The notes: a model not told the origin generated them from the letters alone. Counted from the first letter of the stretch, positions 22,660-36,922 are shown. The stretch is DNA of 64,000 nucleotides from Rosellinia necatrix (GCA_021209875.1 JAGYVD010000007.1:3162001-3226000); one strand, 5' to 3'. Translations and numbers: made by a program.

Positions 22660-25600
22660 CTAAAGTAGAACCCATTCACTTCCCCTCTTGACGAATTTAT
22701 CAAGAAGCATTCCCAAGTCGGTCAGCACGAATCGACATATATAGAAGCCGAAGAATTCAGCGGCATGCCTGGTACATAGCTCGAGCCCAACTTGCGTCTT
22801 GTCGGCATGACGTAACCCAGGGTCATCAACCTGGCGCGCGATTTGATCTGTAACTTTGTTAGCTCACCTACCAACTGCGTGACGTTAATGAAGGAGATAA
22901 AAACTTACCAACTGTCTGTGCAGCATCAAATAATCGCGCCAAGGATCCCATGTAGTGTGCGTTGGGTCCATCAAATTTGACCGAGGTAACATCCCTCTTA
23001 GCAGGCCTACTACTAGGATGGGCGACCATAGGTAAACTTGGCATGGAGCCACCTGGGCTAATCACATCTCCCTCCGGAATACCGTGAACGCCGTTTGCGT
23101 TGCCGCTCCCGGTATTAATCTTGACGCCATACGTGCTGGCTAAGTTAACGGCAGAGCCCTTGCTTCTCAGCCGGCGCCAACTAAATGCACCTGCCTTCCC
23201 ACTAATGCTGTTGTTTCTCGGCACTGGCGGTGCTTCGGCCTCTTTCTCATCCTTGAGGGTAATCATACCCTGGGTGCCAACTTCTGTGCCGAGCCTTCGC
23301 GAGAGGGTATTTTGGACCGTCTCTAGAATATTTTCAAAGCTCTGCATCTCATCCAGCATGGCATCCGCGTCTGTGCTGTCCACCCGCGCGAGCTTCAGGA
23401 GTGCTGCGGTAAGCAGATCGCACTGAGATATCTTGTCCTCTATATTTCGCAGTTTAACGCCCTTTACCTTCCAGGCTTCTTGGGGGACGAAAAGCCGCGT
23501 GCTTACATAACCGCCTCGTGGATGGGCTAGTGTTTGGTAGAGGGCGCGCATTAGCCAGAACGGTCGGAACATTGGCTCGGACGGACATGGCTCCAGTGGT
23601 AAAGGGACATCCGGATTCTGCTGTTGATAATGATGTGCTGGGCTGGGCGACTGAATCCCTGGCGTATGGAAGTCGGAGTCGAAGAGATGTAGTCCGCCGA
23701 TGCCTCCGGCCAATTTATCTCCGAACGTTGTTACGATAGGGGTCGGAAGTGCAGGCATCATTGGCAGCCGAGTAACGGACGTGTTGGACACTTGTTGACT
23801 TAAGGGGGTCATAGGGAATGGGTCCGCATCGTCGATATGTGACACCGATATTTGTCGGGACTTCAAAGATCTTAGACTGGAAGAAGAGAAATTCTTGTGC
23901 ATGCCAGGTCGCCCGGATGACGGGGAGCCAGCCGGCGCCTCGTCGTTCTGACCGCCAGGCGGACTCGCAGGACCAGCGGCATCCGCAGGACTAATGCCCC
24001 TGATCGGTGACGATGGAGCTCGCATTGAAAAGGGGCCGGGCCGTGTCGAGACCGCTGAGAGAGCTTGCCTCTGTTGGGCGATGTAGCTGCTATTCGGCAG
24101 TGATTGTATTATTGGAGTTGAAGAGGTGGTGATAGGTGCCGGTGGTATGGAAGTTGGAAGGCCAAGCGTTGACGTCTCGATCTTCAGCTGCTTCGCATTC
24201 TGTCCTGATAGCCGCCGTTTCCGCACGCCCGCGGTTGACGATGGCCGGTGGATGGGCGGCTGGGGCAAAGATTGCGTAGGCGGGGGCATGGGCGGTGAAG
24301 GTGGTTTGCGCAGATTGCCCGATGGTGTTACCTCGCTAACCGCCGAGAGCGTGGTCGCCCCAGTCGGGGGATTCGAACCCATCGAACTATGCCACGTCCG
24401 TGAGGTGAGGCCGCTAGAATCAGACTGCCTGGGGAGGCCAGATTGATATCTAGACTGCTGGCCCAGCGTGAAATCTTCCATTGCGTATCCCCTCGTCATT
24501 TCCTCGAGCATGCGCTCCTCTTCCTCGTCTGAGTTGTTAGCGTCGAAAAAGCCACCACCATACGTCTGCGACTGTTGATCGAGAGACATCTGCCTCTTTC
24601 GCTCGCGTTCTCGGGCTATTTCTATTGCAGTTTCCCGCTCTGTTTGGCGTACCAGCTCCTTCGCTAGCTCTACTCTTCGCATTGAGGTTGCCACCGTATC
24701 CTCGTCCGTCTCATCATATGCCATGCTAGACAGCTCCATAGGCTCATAACCTTCATCATAGGCGGCCTCCACAGCCGCATCCAATGCAGCATCGAACTCA
24801 GCCTCGGTGTTACCGCTCGCTTGACGAATATGTTTCCTGACAATTCTGGAAGACGACCTTGAATGTACAGAAGAGGCCGTAGAACCCCCAGATTCATCGA
24901 TAGGATCCAACCATGATGCCGATTCGTGACTCAGATTTCGTCTGTGTGACCGAAATTCGGATGGTGTAGTAAGCCGCTCCCGATCCGAGGCTAAAGAGAA
25001 GTCCTGGCGCACAACAACCTCGGGACTCGGTGCCCTGGCAGGCGAGAGAGGTCTCCGTGGTGATAGCGGAGCTGGTAGAAAATTGTCGCCAGAGGAACGG
25101 GGTATTGTTAAAGTACTTCCTTCAAAGTTGCGGCGCATTGGGGATCTAGATAAGGACTGGCGTGGCCCCCGATTAGCGTCCGCGCCTGTTGAAAAGTCAC
25201 TATATGTTATATCAGACGGTCGCCGCATAGCTTGGGACAATCCTTGAGAATCTGGTGACTCGTCTCTATGCGACCTGATAATCATTGTTGTTGTGTCTGA
25301 TTGCATATCAATCCCTGCAAGCTCCATCTGGACTCCGTGATAATCGAAACTATCAGGCCTCGCCGGTAACGCTTTATCTCCGTGCGAATTGAAGGGGACT
25401 ACGATGGGATCCAACTCCTCTATACGGCTCCTATAAGTTTGTCGCTACAAGACGCACGATTAGTACGTATTTGTAGCCACTATATTTTTTTGCGCGCGCG
25501 TGGTTGATTAGGGGCAACTTACAATAGCCTCAAGTTTATTCCTGTCCTCTACACCATTCGTCCTCGTTAAGACTTGTTGCAACAGTTCACAGGCTTCTAG

Positions 25601-28321
25601 ATAAGCATCCCTCGCCGCACCAAAGTTTTGGGCATTATCAAGTTGTACAGCAGTGTTGGCCTTGCTGAGGGCCTTGGAAAGCATGGCTTTCTGCGAGGGC
25701 TTGTTACTACTACGATCCCTCGTCTTAGTAGAGTCACCACTTCCCGCCTTAGCCGCGGAGCGGCTTCTCGAATGTCCTCTCCTCTCGGACGCGACATCGC
25801 GGTCACGCGTAACAGGAGCAGGCGGGAGGAGGGCCGTATTGGCGCGCGTAGCAGGCGATGCCGTCCTCATTGGATCGGAAATGTTGCTCCAGCTATAGTC
25901 TTGAGGCTCGACATTACCGCGTTGGCTAGCAAAGACTGAATTCGGGGTGTTGAGGCCGGGACTAGCACGACCCATGGCGCGCGGTGACGCTAGACGGAAG
26001 CCGCTCTCAGGATTCGTGTCTAGGGGCGGCAGAGAGATGATGGGAGGCAGGTTCGGGGGCGGCGCCGAAGGCGGCGGCGGCGGTAAAGGAGGTGGTGAGG
26101 GGTCCCCACGTGTGCTCGCGATGGCACCACCTCCTACTACCGAGCCCGTAGTCGAGGCAGAGCCGGCGCGCGCGCGTGCTCTGGGCGAGGCGCTGGTCCC
26201 TTGCGAAGGCCGTCTCTTGCTGAGCTTACGCGGGGAGGCGTGATTAGGCGGGAGACGCTCCTGGATGGATTCGGGGTGCTGCGACAAGAGCCCGATCGAA
26301 TCGACACTCATCCGGCGGGCCGAGGCGGCAGTGGACTTCTGCTGCCGGGCCTGCTGCTGCTGGTAGTGATGGTAGTCCCAGGTGGACAGGCGACTCGACG
26401 TGGTCGAAGAGGACCACCGATTGAGGTTGTAGGGACTATCGGCCGAGGTATCGAGGCTGCTCGCGCGCGAATGGGTCGGTGGTGGTTGGGGATGCGAGCC
26501 GGGATCGCGGCCAGTGCCTGAGCCTGGGCCGCCAGCGCCTATGCCAGCGCCAAAAGCCAAGGCGGCTTCGGTGTCGGTGTCGGTGTCGGTGTCGGGGATG
26601 GGGATGGCTGTTTTGCGGTTCAGAGGGTCGAGGAACGAAGCGGCGAATTGAGCATGCGTCGGTGGTTCTGCAATAATGGCATTGGCGGACGGCGGAGTCG
26701 ATCTCGCCCTCGGCACTGTCGAAACGGGATCGGGATGGGGTTGAGGTTGGGAGTGGGAGTGGGAATAGGGATAGGAGCGGGAGCTGGTGGCAGTCGGAGG
26801 AGCGGCGGCACCAGGCAATACCGAGTGTCCCGGTGTGGTTACAATAGGGGCTGTCGCAGTGCCGCTGGTGGACAGGGGTGGCTGATGGTTGGTATTGGTC
26901 GTCGTCGTGGTGCTGCGGGGCGGCGGCATCAAAGAGGATATCCTAGGCGGCGCCGTTGGTGGCAATGTCCTCGACGTTCTCCTGGCCAGCCGCGCTGCCG
27001 CCGAGGACGACGACGACAGTGACGACGAGGACGTGGCCGGCGAGAAGGGAGGCAGCAGTGGTGTCGTCGGACTCGAGCTTGCTGTATTGTACGAGGCCAG
27101 GGAGGACGCTGCACGAGGATGTTGTGGAAATTGCGGGTGCCGTGGCGGTTGGCGTGGTGGATTGTAACGGTGGCTGTGACCGCTGTTACTGGCATGGTAG
27201 GTGGAATGCTGCCCGTATTGCTGCTGCGGCTGGTACTGCGGGCGCTGCGCACGGGTAGCATGGCTTTGGCTGTAGAGTTGGTGCCGGGGCTGGTGATAGC
27301 GCCCGTTATAGGCGTTATCGGCCTGGTTCGGGTGGGTATAGGCGGTACCGCCAGAGGTACCACTGTAACTACCTGTACTCGTGATAGCGGCGGCAGCGGG
27401 CTCGACAAATTGGCTGCCAGTCGCATTGCCATTGGAGGTGATGAGATTAGCAGCGTCAAAGCCGTTCCTACCGGCCCCAGATCGGCGAATGCGTGACTGC
27501 GATTCTGACTGTGACTGCAGCTGCGATTGGTGCTGAGGTTGATCCCCGTCCTTAGGCATTGAGCCTAGGTCCTTATCCAGGTCCGAGCCCAGCTCTGGCA
27601 TATTATTAGTGTTATGCCTGAGAGATGAGCCAAAAGTCCTATAAAAGGAATCACGACCAAATGCGCTCGTCGATTGTGCCATCTCAAAATGTTGCTGGTT
27701 CCGTCGGTATCCCTCGCTTTCGCTGCTCCCGTTAATATGACTGTAGAATTTGTCTCTGCTCTCCTCGTCTTCGTGCTCGTCTTCGTCACGATCGACATCA
27801 TCATCAACAGTATCCCCAACTAGATCACGATATGCCTCATTGCCAATGCTGCTGCTCCCTGCTGCTGACGAAATCATTGTCGGCTGTTGCCGGCTTTTTG
27901 GTTGATAGTGGACGTTACTATTATTCTTGTCGACATCTGGGCCGGGGCTGACAGGGCCTGCTGCCGCCTTGGAAGGGGCGGCAATCAGAACACCAGTGTT
28001 TTGGCTGTGACCGTAGCCATATTCATGCTCGTGTGACAAGGCTTGATGCTCGCCTCTTTGACCCCCCCGGCCCCGGTTATAGGTGTACGCATTGTCGTTA
28101 TTGCTGTTGCCACCGCCGTTTAGATCTGCCGTGAATGTTGTTGTTGTCGGCAACACATATTCGTTTGCATCAGAGGGCGCTCGTCGATATGTCGGGGATA
28201 AGGGCTCGCGGTGCTGGGCGGCGCTGGCCGTCGACGGCGATGGCGATGGTAACGGCGATGTATTCGCAAGGGCCGTGCTCGTATAGGAGGAGTTCGATTG
28301 GGATTGGGACATGATTAGCAT
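22660..28321 (-). CDS. Very long MIT-domain protein, three exons
   Basis: Exon 1 is 28321-25523, exon 2 25444-22909 and exon 3 22847-22660, giving 1840 residues (1837 from the second ATG at 28312). Intron 1 splits the only clear domain: an MIT (microtubule interacting and transport) three-helix bundle at about residues 878-945 (ALSKANTAVQLDN, ARDAYLEACELLQQ, then RQTYRSRIEEL). Everything before it is low complexity, rich in Ser, Gln, Pro, His and Asn. The middle is Ser/Pro-rich with a few helices, and the last 100 residues (LFDAAQTVDQIARQVDD to WVLL) look folded and conserved. MIT domains usually bind ESCRT-III tails, so a role in endosomal sorting or membrane scission is possible, but no AAA or protease domain is present. 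The function is unassigned. Confidence 0.85.
26566..26602. repeat. In-frame hexanucleotide repeat (TCGGTG)n
   Basis: About five tandem copies in the MIT gene encode a Thr-Asp run in the disordered N-terminal half. Confidence 0.75.
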
Positions 28322-31300
28322 TGCTGGCCTGGCCCTCTTGCCTCCCGTGCGTCGATCTAGCTATACAACCCGTTCCGATATTCAATTCCCCTGCCCTGCC
28401 GTCTTTGTTCGTTCGTTCGTCCCGTTTGTCCAGGTCGTCAATTAAAGCCCGTGCGGGTTGTGGTCCTGCACGCAAAGCGCACACACATATACAGCTATAC
28501 ACATATACACATATGCACATATACACACACCTGGGCACCGGGATCTCTACTCGATCTTCAGGCGTTTGATAAGCTCCATGGGAGGTTGTATGAGATCCGT
28601 CGGTTGGTTTGATTGGCGTGCACGATGCCGCCTCCTGCAAGGCCGGTGGTGTCTAATGAGGCGGAACTGCTTTCTTTCTGCTTGGCCCTTCCAATTCCCA
28701 AAACACTTCTCTGTGGATTTGATAAAGGAAACGCCGAAGAAAGGACCAAGAACCATCTCCTGGCTCCTCGTTGTACTACTGTAACTTCAACAAGGGGGCC
28801 CTTCTTAATAAGACCCCGTTGCATCCACCACCGTAGTAACCATAAGGATCCTGCCCCCTCCTCGAGAGCCCAAAACCTGGAGGCGGTGTCGAAATCCGTA
28901 TCTACAAATACACTATTTGGGAGGCGGCCTTTTTCTTCTTCCATTCAGGGGCTCGGCAAGGCACTCGGGACGGTCCTCACTTGTCTTTAGTCGGACTGGT
29001 TGGGTCGACATGCACTACACTACATTTTGAATACCAACCGCACACAGTGGTAGATGTATTAGTCTAGGCATGTAATGGCATGTACTCCCTTGCCTATCTC
29101 CAGCCTCAAGCTATAGAAAGGGAGTCTTGAACATCGTACGAGCAACGAGTGACAAAGAAGAACCAAAATTATACCTTGTCATACAACACAACACTACGGT
29201 AATATAATAAAGTGCCTTAGGTAAGTATTTACAGCGCTTGACCCAGATAATCAAACCTGGGTAACCTAGCATTGTTGGCATGTTACCAGCAAACACCTAG
29301 GTACATATGTATATGTAGGTAGTGTAGTTACCAGCAGTACTTATCCCGCTTATACGTTGAGTAAGGTACTTGCTTCTACACCTCCTGCATGTCGGCTCCT
29401 CTGCCGTTTCCGAGTTGCGTGCTACATACCTAGGTACATGCAATACCCGTCGTTTCAATGTGTATCCCCATCGTCAATCCCAAGTGATATACAGACATGA
29501 CTGTACAGCTAGCTATACTTGGGTAGGTTGCTGTAATCTGTCCTTCGCCAAAGGTCATATGGCTTTGGCAATGTCCAAAACTAGACAAATATGGGCGTTG
29601 CCAACAACAAATCGGGCATAGCAGCCCAGAATGCTAACAGAAGTAGATAGACGCTAGCCCAATAAGGTTGGTGTAGTCACGTCAATAGTGCGCAACGCAG
29701 ATGGCGGGTCGGGTTTACCCAGCCAGCATGAACACGCAAAGATCCAAGGCTGTTGTGCAGGGGTTAAGCTAGACATGGTCCCGTTTTGCCCCGCTTGTGC
29801 AAGGGAGAAAAAAAAAAAAAAAACTAATGCCACCCGCAAACCCGCCCAACTGCTCCTACGCTAGGCTAGTTTACCTACCCCTGCCCCTTCTATCCTGTGT
29901 TTTTCTCCCACTCTTGAGGCTTCAGCACCAGGATACTATGTATGTAGTTATCGCCGATAGATATCATACAATATGTACCGGGGTATTGCGGTTATCCAAT
30001 CGGTCTCCCGTTCGTCAACTGTACCACAATCTCCTCCGGCTCGTATCAACTTGTTGGAATGGGTCGGCTTTCCTATCCTGAGTTCTCAAAAAAGGCCGAT
30101 CCGACTGCTAAAACACTAGAATGAACCGCTCCAGTTATCCCGTATACAAGTGCGGACGCTCGAGATATCCAAGGATACCCGTATATTCAACCCACCCTCC
30201 CACCTATGGGCCGGTTTAGGTACGCAGGACGCCGGAAGACAAGAATCCCGCTGGCAACCAGAATATGGTCAGCCAACGATACAATACGACACCTTGTCAC
30301 ATACACTACATAGGCACTTGCAGATCTTGGCCGCCTTGCTCCTACAGTACAAGCCCTAGTTAGTTACTTGTAGTGTATGTCACAGGTACCATGTCCCGTG
30401 CTACATCCGCGCCTGGCTGCGCAGTCATAATTGAGGCTCTAGTTACGCCACCGTGGAACTGGTCACCGTGTATCGCCATTGCCGTCATCGCTACAACCAG
30501 TTATTTATTTCTACGCCCGAGATAGACAGGAGGATTGTGCTGCCATAGCTGAAACCAGCCTCCGATTCCTTTATCGGTGCACATATCTACATCGTAATCC
30601 AGTTCGTATGGCGCTAACATCCTGGCAAAGCAGCTCCGAACACGTGGATTTATCCGCCGTACATACTCGGTCCACGGATATCACCACCCAGTTTACAAAA
30701 CAGGCAACCGTCTTGTCGCCAAGAATGGGTGTGGCTTGTCCGGGTCGGTGTGGGGGACAAATTCGGCAGACAAGGTCAGCTCGGAAACCCACGCGGCACA
30801 GGGCTTGGGGGTTTCGATTAACACCTACTCTGCTCATCGCGTGCGCGTACATTGCTTGGTAGGCCTCCATCCTCTGTCTCGACTCGCGCGCTGCCGTGAT
30901 GCCCTGCGCCAATGATACCGTATCGGGTAATAGCAAGGCGGCCTGACCCAAAACGCCGCCCGTTTCACCGGTTTCGTCATCACACCTCACAGCTTGTAGT
31001 GTGGTGTAGGTCAGTATGACCTCGTTCACAGCCAATCCCGTCAAGGACACGTGGGGGACCAGTCATCTAGGATAGATTGTGAGATGAAATTTTTATTTCT
31101 TAAGTTGCCGTGCCGCCTAAGGATAGTTAGTTACAAGGTCCAGGTAATCAGTAAGCCCAGCCTCATCTAACGCTCGCCCTAACAGGTCGAGTATGCTACT
31201 CTTTTTTTTTTAGACACGACACAGTACAACTCCTTGGTCCTCCTATTGCATATGTACACGACGGGAAGTAGTAGTTCATCTAAGAATGGTTGTTTCATAT

Positions 31301-31699
31301 GTGATACCTAAGGCTTGCGGGAGTAATTCGTAGCCATCCCATACCATAGCGTACCAACAGAATATGGGGTGATTCCTCCGCCTTTTATACGGGCGAGACA
31401 CTCCAAAGAGCGTCGACTCCGATTAAGCAAAGGCTTAGCTTAGGCTGGTGCTGATACTCAAACGGAACGCACCCAACGCAATGTTTCAATTAATCTGAGT
31501 TCTATTGTATTCCATCAGCCGGGCGACGCATCAGTGTTGACGCATCGTTGTGTCGCGTGTGTGGCAATTATGTATCTCTCCGACATCCTACTATGGGGGT
31601 AATATCCAGAGATAATAACTACCAAAAATACCTATCCCTCCTATGTACGCATGTGCGCACACGTGTATATATGTGTGTGTGTGTGCCCTTCTCCTATGT
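28322..31699. other. Gene-poor 3.4 kb between the MIT and GDSL genes
   Basis: The MIT leader holds an AC/AT-rich simple repeat (about 28490-28530). CCTAGGTAC / GGTAGTG words cluster at 29215-29440. A poly-A of about 16 lies at 29809-29822 and GT/TA repeats at 31655-31685. The ORFs at 28613-28990 (+) and 30571-31050 (-) show no family resemblance and no splice-supported extension. I see no gene. Confidence 0.45.
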
Positions 31700-32861
31700 T
31701 CACTCTGATTGCTCTCGCAAGAATCTCACAAGATCCGGTGTCATTACCTTATGGGTGTGTGAAGACCTATAGATTCTAGTCAATACTGATGCAGGTGTCA
31801 GCGTTCGGAAATATTCACTCTCACATGTGTCCTGCATTATACCAGAAATAACGATCCAGTGGGAGGCATCCATGCAACACCGGGTGTTCCTGCACATCGG
31901 GATCCGCATAATCCGAACAGTATGATATTGTGTTTTCAATGCCGTATTTCCACGGCTCGTCCAACACGCCGTTCAGAAATGTATTGGCGTCGTACACCAT
32001 AGCTTTTGCATGTTCGTTCTTTATGGCGAACTTCATGCTATGCGCTGCGAGACTGTCTCCCCACCACCCGATCATCGTCTTATTAGGGCGAGGCGTCACT
32101 GACAAGACATTGGCAGCCGTACGGTCAAGAGGTGGCAAGTTGATAAACAAGAAGTTCTTGTACCCGGCCTCGTACATCGATTGCACACTCTGCGCAAACA
32201 CAGCATCGATTAACTGATCGTAGAACGCCGGAAAAGACACATTGGTAAACTTGGATGAGTCGTTGATATCGTTGATACCAATCCAAAACGCGACAAGCGC
32301 CTTGGACTTGTCCATTTTCTTCCCGATCACCGGCTCTGCCCATGTGAGGTACTGCTGCGTCTGGTTGACGAGCGGGATTGTGTAGTCATGGTGCTGGGGG
32401 AGATACTCGAGAGATACGTCGGCGCCTGCGAAGGCGAAGTTCCATAGCTGCACATCACAGTCTCGTGGGAGCGTCTCGCCCGGCTCTAATCCGCAACCAG
32501 TGAGATATTCAACCCAGTTTGGCCCCCCCTCCGCTGTGCCCGTGAAGTTTTGTACTATCTTATTCAAGAGAAGCGTAGCGGGGGAGAACCCGAACTGTCC
32601 TGGAAGGTAGCTGCCGATGAAGGAGTAGTTCGGATATCCTGCCGTTCCTTGTACAAACGTGTACGAATCACCGAATGCAATTCTGGATGCTGTTTAGTTC
32701 AGAATTATCCGCGCTTTGTACGATGCTAAATCTCCAGTTACTAACAAGTATTTCGTGTTGTCCCAATTAAACCGAGATTTTGAGGTATAGGTCACCCCCG
32801 CGCGCCCCCAGGCCAAACCAACGGCGCAGAGAAATAATAGAACCCGTCCTGTAATAGCCAT
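31700..32861 (-). CDS. Secreted GDSL/SGNH lipase-esterase (CE16-like), three exons
   Basis: Exons 32861-32746, 32682-31825 and 31766-31700 give 346 residues; both introns are about 60 nt and in phase 2. A signal peptide is clear (MAITGRVLLFLCAVGLAWG). The nucleophile is in LIAFGDSYTFVQG, where the first intron lies just before the motif; the oxyanion Gly and Asn are in NFAFAGADV and FWIGINDIND; the C-terminal His is in YNAGHMSSHTHK. The last exon is short and found only by splicing: reading straight through gives a premature stop after GHM. Several Asn-X-Ser/Thr sites fit secretion. Members of this fungal group are acetylesterases or lipases acting on plant cell-wall material; the substrate is not predicted. 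Confidence 0.87.
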
Positions 32862-35141
32862 CGTCGTCGCTAGTATATCGTTATATACTGGTGGTATAAC
32901 CCAAGCTCTCTTGACCTCCCTCAACAAGCACAATAGATTGTCTACCACTCCCTTATTAGTTTTAACAGAGGGTCACATTATCAAGTTGTGCCTGACCCCT
33001 CTCACGCCTCTGCTCGGATAGGTTTCTGATCAGCAATAGATTCCGGGTCCTCTATGTACCCCATTGGTGGAATTGAAGTCCATTGCCAGCGTGATTTGGG
33101 GTCAGAGAGCATCCTCGGCCACCATCATCTTCTCCGCACGTCCTCTCCATTTCCTAGAGGCACCATTCGATGAGAATAGCGATTAGTAACTGCACAGAGA
33201 GTATCTATGACTATAGCTCAATCAAAGGCGCTCGCTCCGAGATTCCTGAGTACCGGCGAATGTTCGGCTAGGAACGAACAACACCGGCGCCGGGAAGACG
33301 CGGGGTCACGATAACCAATGCGCCGATCTTCACAGCATCCAGCAAGCGAATGCGCCCTGATTATACCTGTATTGCTAAAAGAACGCATAAATATTGACGA
33401 GATAACGTATATCGACCAAGATAAGATGTTCAAGCTTCTTATGAATTTCCCTGACACCACCTATACCAAGGGGAAAAAAAAAAAAAACACACAACTTTAG
33501 AGGTCTACATACCCGGATCCCGAAAAGCACCCAACCGAAAACATACAGCAGAGGATACGAGTCCACCAGGGATTGACGCTGAGATTCAGCTTACTACGTG
33601 GCGTCCTTGAGTCGGACTCCCGGTAAGCGAAAAATGTCGACCCATCTCATGCGCCAAGTCAACCTCTTCCTCTCCATTCCGCTCTTACGACATCAAAGCG
33701 CATCGTTTTGGCGTCTTTGGGGTTAGGGTAGGCTACCAGATCTACACTACGATAATACCACTGTTGGAGCGCAACGAGACCGCCAGGTTGTTGTTAGTTG
33801 AAAGTCATCAGCCATCTGCCCAAAAAGGCTAACGGATCCCTTGGTGGTTATCCATCTATTCAAATTTTAGGCGGAATTACTACACCAAAGCTGAGGTGTG
33901 TTGAACGGACTTCCAAAGTGGCTTTTTGCATAGAACCGACTAATATGGCTATCCGCGATAGGCATAGTAGGTACATTTATACCTCATTTAGTCATTTGAA
34001 GCGAATACGTATGGGCCACCTGATTGGAATGAAAAGGGCATCGAAACCCCCGCAATGAGGAGGGCACGTTGGCATTCAACTGCTCATATACAAGAAAGTG
34101 CCTATGATTAAGGAGGTTCGCTTCGCTTGAATTCTCATTGGCTCTATCACTGAGCATTGGCGATCGTTTGGAGCCGATAGTAGGTCGGTACGGCAGCGGT
34201 AGCATCGCTTGGCGGTATCCTCTATATAAATTTAGCGAGCGGGCATCCAATGAACTGCATCCTTTGTAGCGATTTTGGCCTAATTGGGACATGACATGTC
34301 TAGTTGTGAAAAATAGACCATCATTCATGCTCTCTAGCTCGTTTGAAGATGTGGTTAGGATATGCTTTCGTAAAACGTCTCTTCCTATTTCCCCGGTTAT
34401 TTACGCCTATTCGTTCCAGCTCGGTTCAATACCTTGATATATTTAATTTACTAGTGTGCTAGCAATGGATGTCTTTGTATTTAATGAGTCGCTCGGGATA
34501 TTTGGCGATTTGCTGTTACCTACTTGAGCCCCGTGTGCCCCAAATCAACAATCTCAAATGGTTCATCAAAATCCGCAGAGGCTTTTCTTTCGCCCATATC
34601 AATACAGTCCTATCAATTTGGTTTCTCATTCTTTGCGTCCCTAGATTCATGAGTACCCAATTCTTACGCCTCAGTAACTCGCCTCAGTAACAAAGGGGTC
34701 TCCTGTTCGGCGGTTCCAGCCTCTTGTCGACATAGTTACATCATCGACCAACAAGTATCTCGGAAACAACACCGCAGATTATCGAGTTTAAAAGTCAGAT
34801 AAAGGCCAAAACTAGCATCTAAAATCTCGTATTCAGGACATGAATATCGCCGGGTCGTCCTAGGAATACCACTCGTCACCCTTCCTACGTAATTCATACG
34901 CAGTAGCACGGCATCTCACTTTTTGATGCTATTATAACCCATGCCGTCCCTTACGAGGCTCCCACGCCCTCTACGCTGCGTAGAAAATAGTAATTAGGCC
35001 ATTTTCATTGGCTCTTCATCCCGAAGCGACCGTAGGATTGGGAGCCGACACGATAAGGTCGGCCACTCCTAACATAACGGCCCACGACCATCTACGAACT
35101 TAATGATATATAGCCGTTCCAATACCACAGTCATAACAACC
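32862..35141. other. Divergent intergenic region, nothing recognised
   Basis: The 2.3 kb between the GDSL gene and the carotenoid oxygenase is AT-richer than the coding DNA. It contains a poly-A run (33474-33486) but no ORF that I can connect with a family, and no RNA gene or repeat array. Confidence 0.45.
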
Positions 35142-36922
35142 ATGCCTGCAGTGACGGATGTGGTCAGAACCAAAGAGTCCGCTGTGCTGGATCACGAAGA
35201 AGAGGACTTTGAGAATGTGGTGAAGAATAAACTCGCCGGAAAGTTTGATGAGTGGCCTAATGAAGCAGGAGTATGCTCCCTCATTCTACTAGCCGTCTCA
35301 GGCGGTAACTGACGTTTATATAGTTTGAGGGCTTGACGGAAGTGCGTGGTCCCATTGAACTAAAAGTAACGGGATTCCTGCCATCCTGGGCGGCGGGATC
35401 ACTCTATCGTACGGGCCCAGGGGGATACACTGTCGATGGCACACCGAAGGGGACCTTCAAAACGACACATTGGTTCGATGGGTTTGCTCATACACATAAA
35501 TTCGAGATTATTGCCGATCCCGATGACCTAAAGAAGCCTATACGAGTGCGGTACAGCTCCCGACACCAAGCCAAAGATTATGTCGACGCCATCCGAAAGA
35601 CAGGTCGAGTACCCGGCTTGAGCTTCGGCCAACGCCAAGACCCGTGTATTGGCATTTTCAGCAAGATTATGAGTGTATTTAGGCGTGAGGACCCGAGCCC
35701 AACACCCTCGTCGGCGAACGTATGTGTAACGGTACATGCCGATTTGCCTGGACTCCCACCAAATCCGGAACTGAGGTCCTCGGGCCATAAAGGAGGGGCC
35801 AGGGCCCTCTATTTGGCGACGGATGCCAGCATAATCCAGCAGATCAGTCCGGAGACCTTGGAGCCTATAGGTTTGGCAAGGCAGCATGCAATTCATCCAC
35901 TGCTAAAAGGTCCTCTCAGTTCGGCTCACGCGCAGCGGGACCCGGAGACGGGAGACGTGTTCAATTTCAACCTCGATATGGGCCGTTGCGCGACGTATCG
36001 AATCTTCCGCGTCAGAGCAGCCAGTGGGAAAGCCGACATCCTCGCGACCATTGCCATGCCCGGTTTAAAACCAGCTTACATCCACTCCTTTTTCCTATCG
36101 CACTCCTTCGTGATTCTATGCATCCCCTCTTCACATTTGGGCTATATGGGTATCTCGGTGCCTTGGAACGGCAATGTCGTCGACGCGATAGAGCCATTTG
36201 ACCACTCTAAGAAATGTAAATGGTTCGTGGTAGACCGCCGAGGCGGGCGCGGGGTCGTAGCTACAGGTGAGAGCCCTGCAGGGTTCTTCTTTCACACCGT
36301 CAACTCATTTGAGGAGCGCCTTGAAAAGACGGGGGAAATCGACATATACAGTGATGCTATTGAGTATCCGACAACGGATATTATACGCGCCTTCGAGATG
36401 GATGTGCTGCTAAATACGAAGGTCAAAGAGGAGCAGAAGATACGGAACTGTCTTCCAAGGATAGTAAGACACAGGCTCCGAATCCCCCTCAACAAAACAG
36501 GCAAAATCGCCCGGGTAGAATGCGAGAAGGTTTTTGAAATCAAGGCGCCGCATGCCGGTGAACTTCCGACGATCAACTCAGATTACGCAACCAGGAAGTA
36601 CCGCTACGTCTACGGCCTGTCAAGTTACGGCTATAGCACTCTACACGACCTCATTGTGAAGACGGATCTATCGACGCGCCAAACGATGACCTGGCGTGGG
36701 CCTGCAGGCCACACGCCAGGCGAAGCCATATTCATACCCCGGCCAAAGCAGCTCGGGAGCGAAAACGAAGAAGACGACGGGGTGCTTCTGAGCGTTGTTC
36801 TCAACGGCTTTAACAAGACCAGTTACCTGGTCTGCCTGGACGCGAAAAACATGAAAGAGCTCGGTCGGGCCGTGTGCGACTGGCCCATTGGGCACGGATT
36901 CCACGGCATACATATAAACTAA
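35142..36922 (+). CDS. Carotenoid cleavage oxygenase family protein
   Basis: Exons 35142-35270 and 35324-36922 with a 53-nt phase-0 intron (branch CTGAC) give 575 residues. The N-terminal motif is GSLYRTGPGGYTVDG, followed by THWFDGFAHTHKF. The four iron-binding His are visible: His245 (SSAHAQRDPETGD), His297 (AYIHSFFLS), His367 (FFFHTVN) and His570 (GHGFHGIHI). Glu residues for the second shell are present. These non-haem iron enzymes cleave one double bond of a carotenoid, retinoid or stilbene with O2. Fungal homologues include Fusarium CarX and CarT and stilbene-cleaving CAO enzymes; the length lies between these, and I cannot choose. No carotenoid synthesis gene lies nearby, which weakens assignment to a carotenoid cluster. 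Confidence 0.9.

Noticed and set aside
24361..24400. tRNA-like 3' end on the minus strand (gggttcgaatcccc)
   Set aside because: It lies in the coding frame of the MIT protein; no acceptor stem, D arm or anticodon arm can be folded around it.
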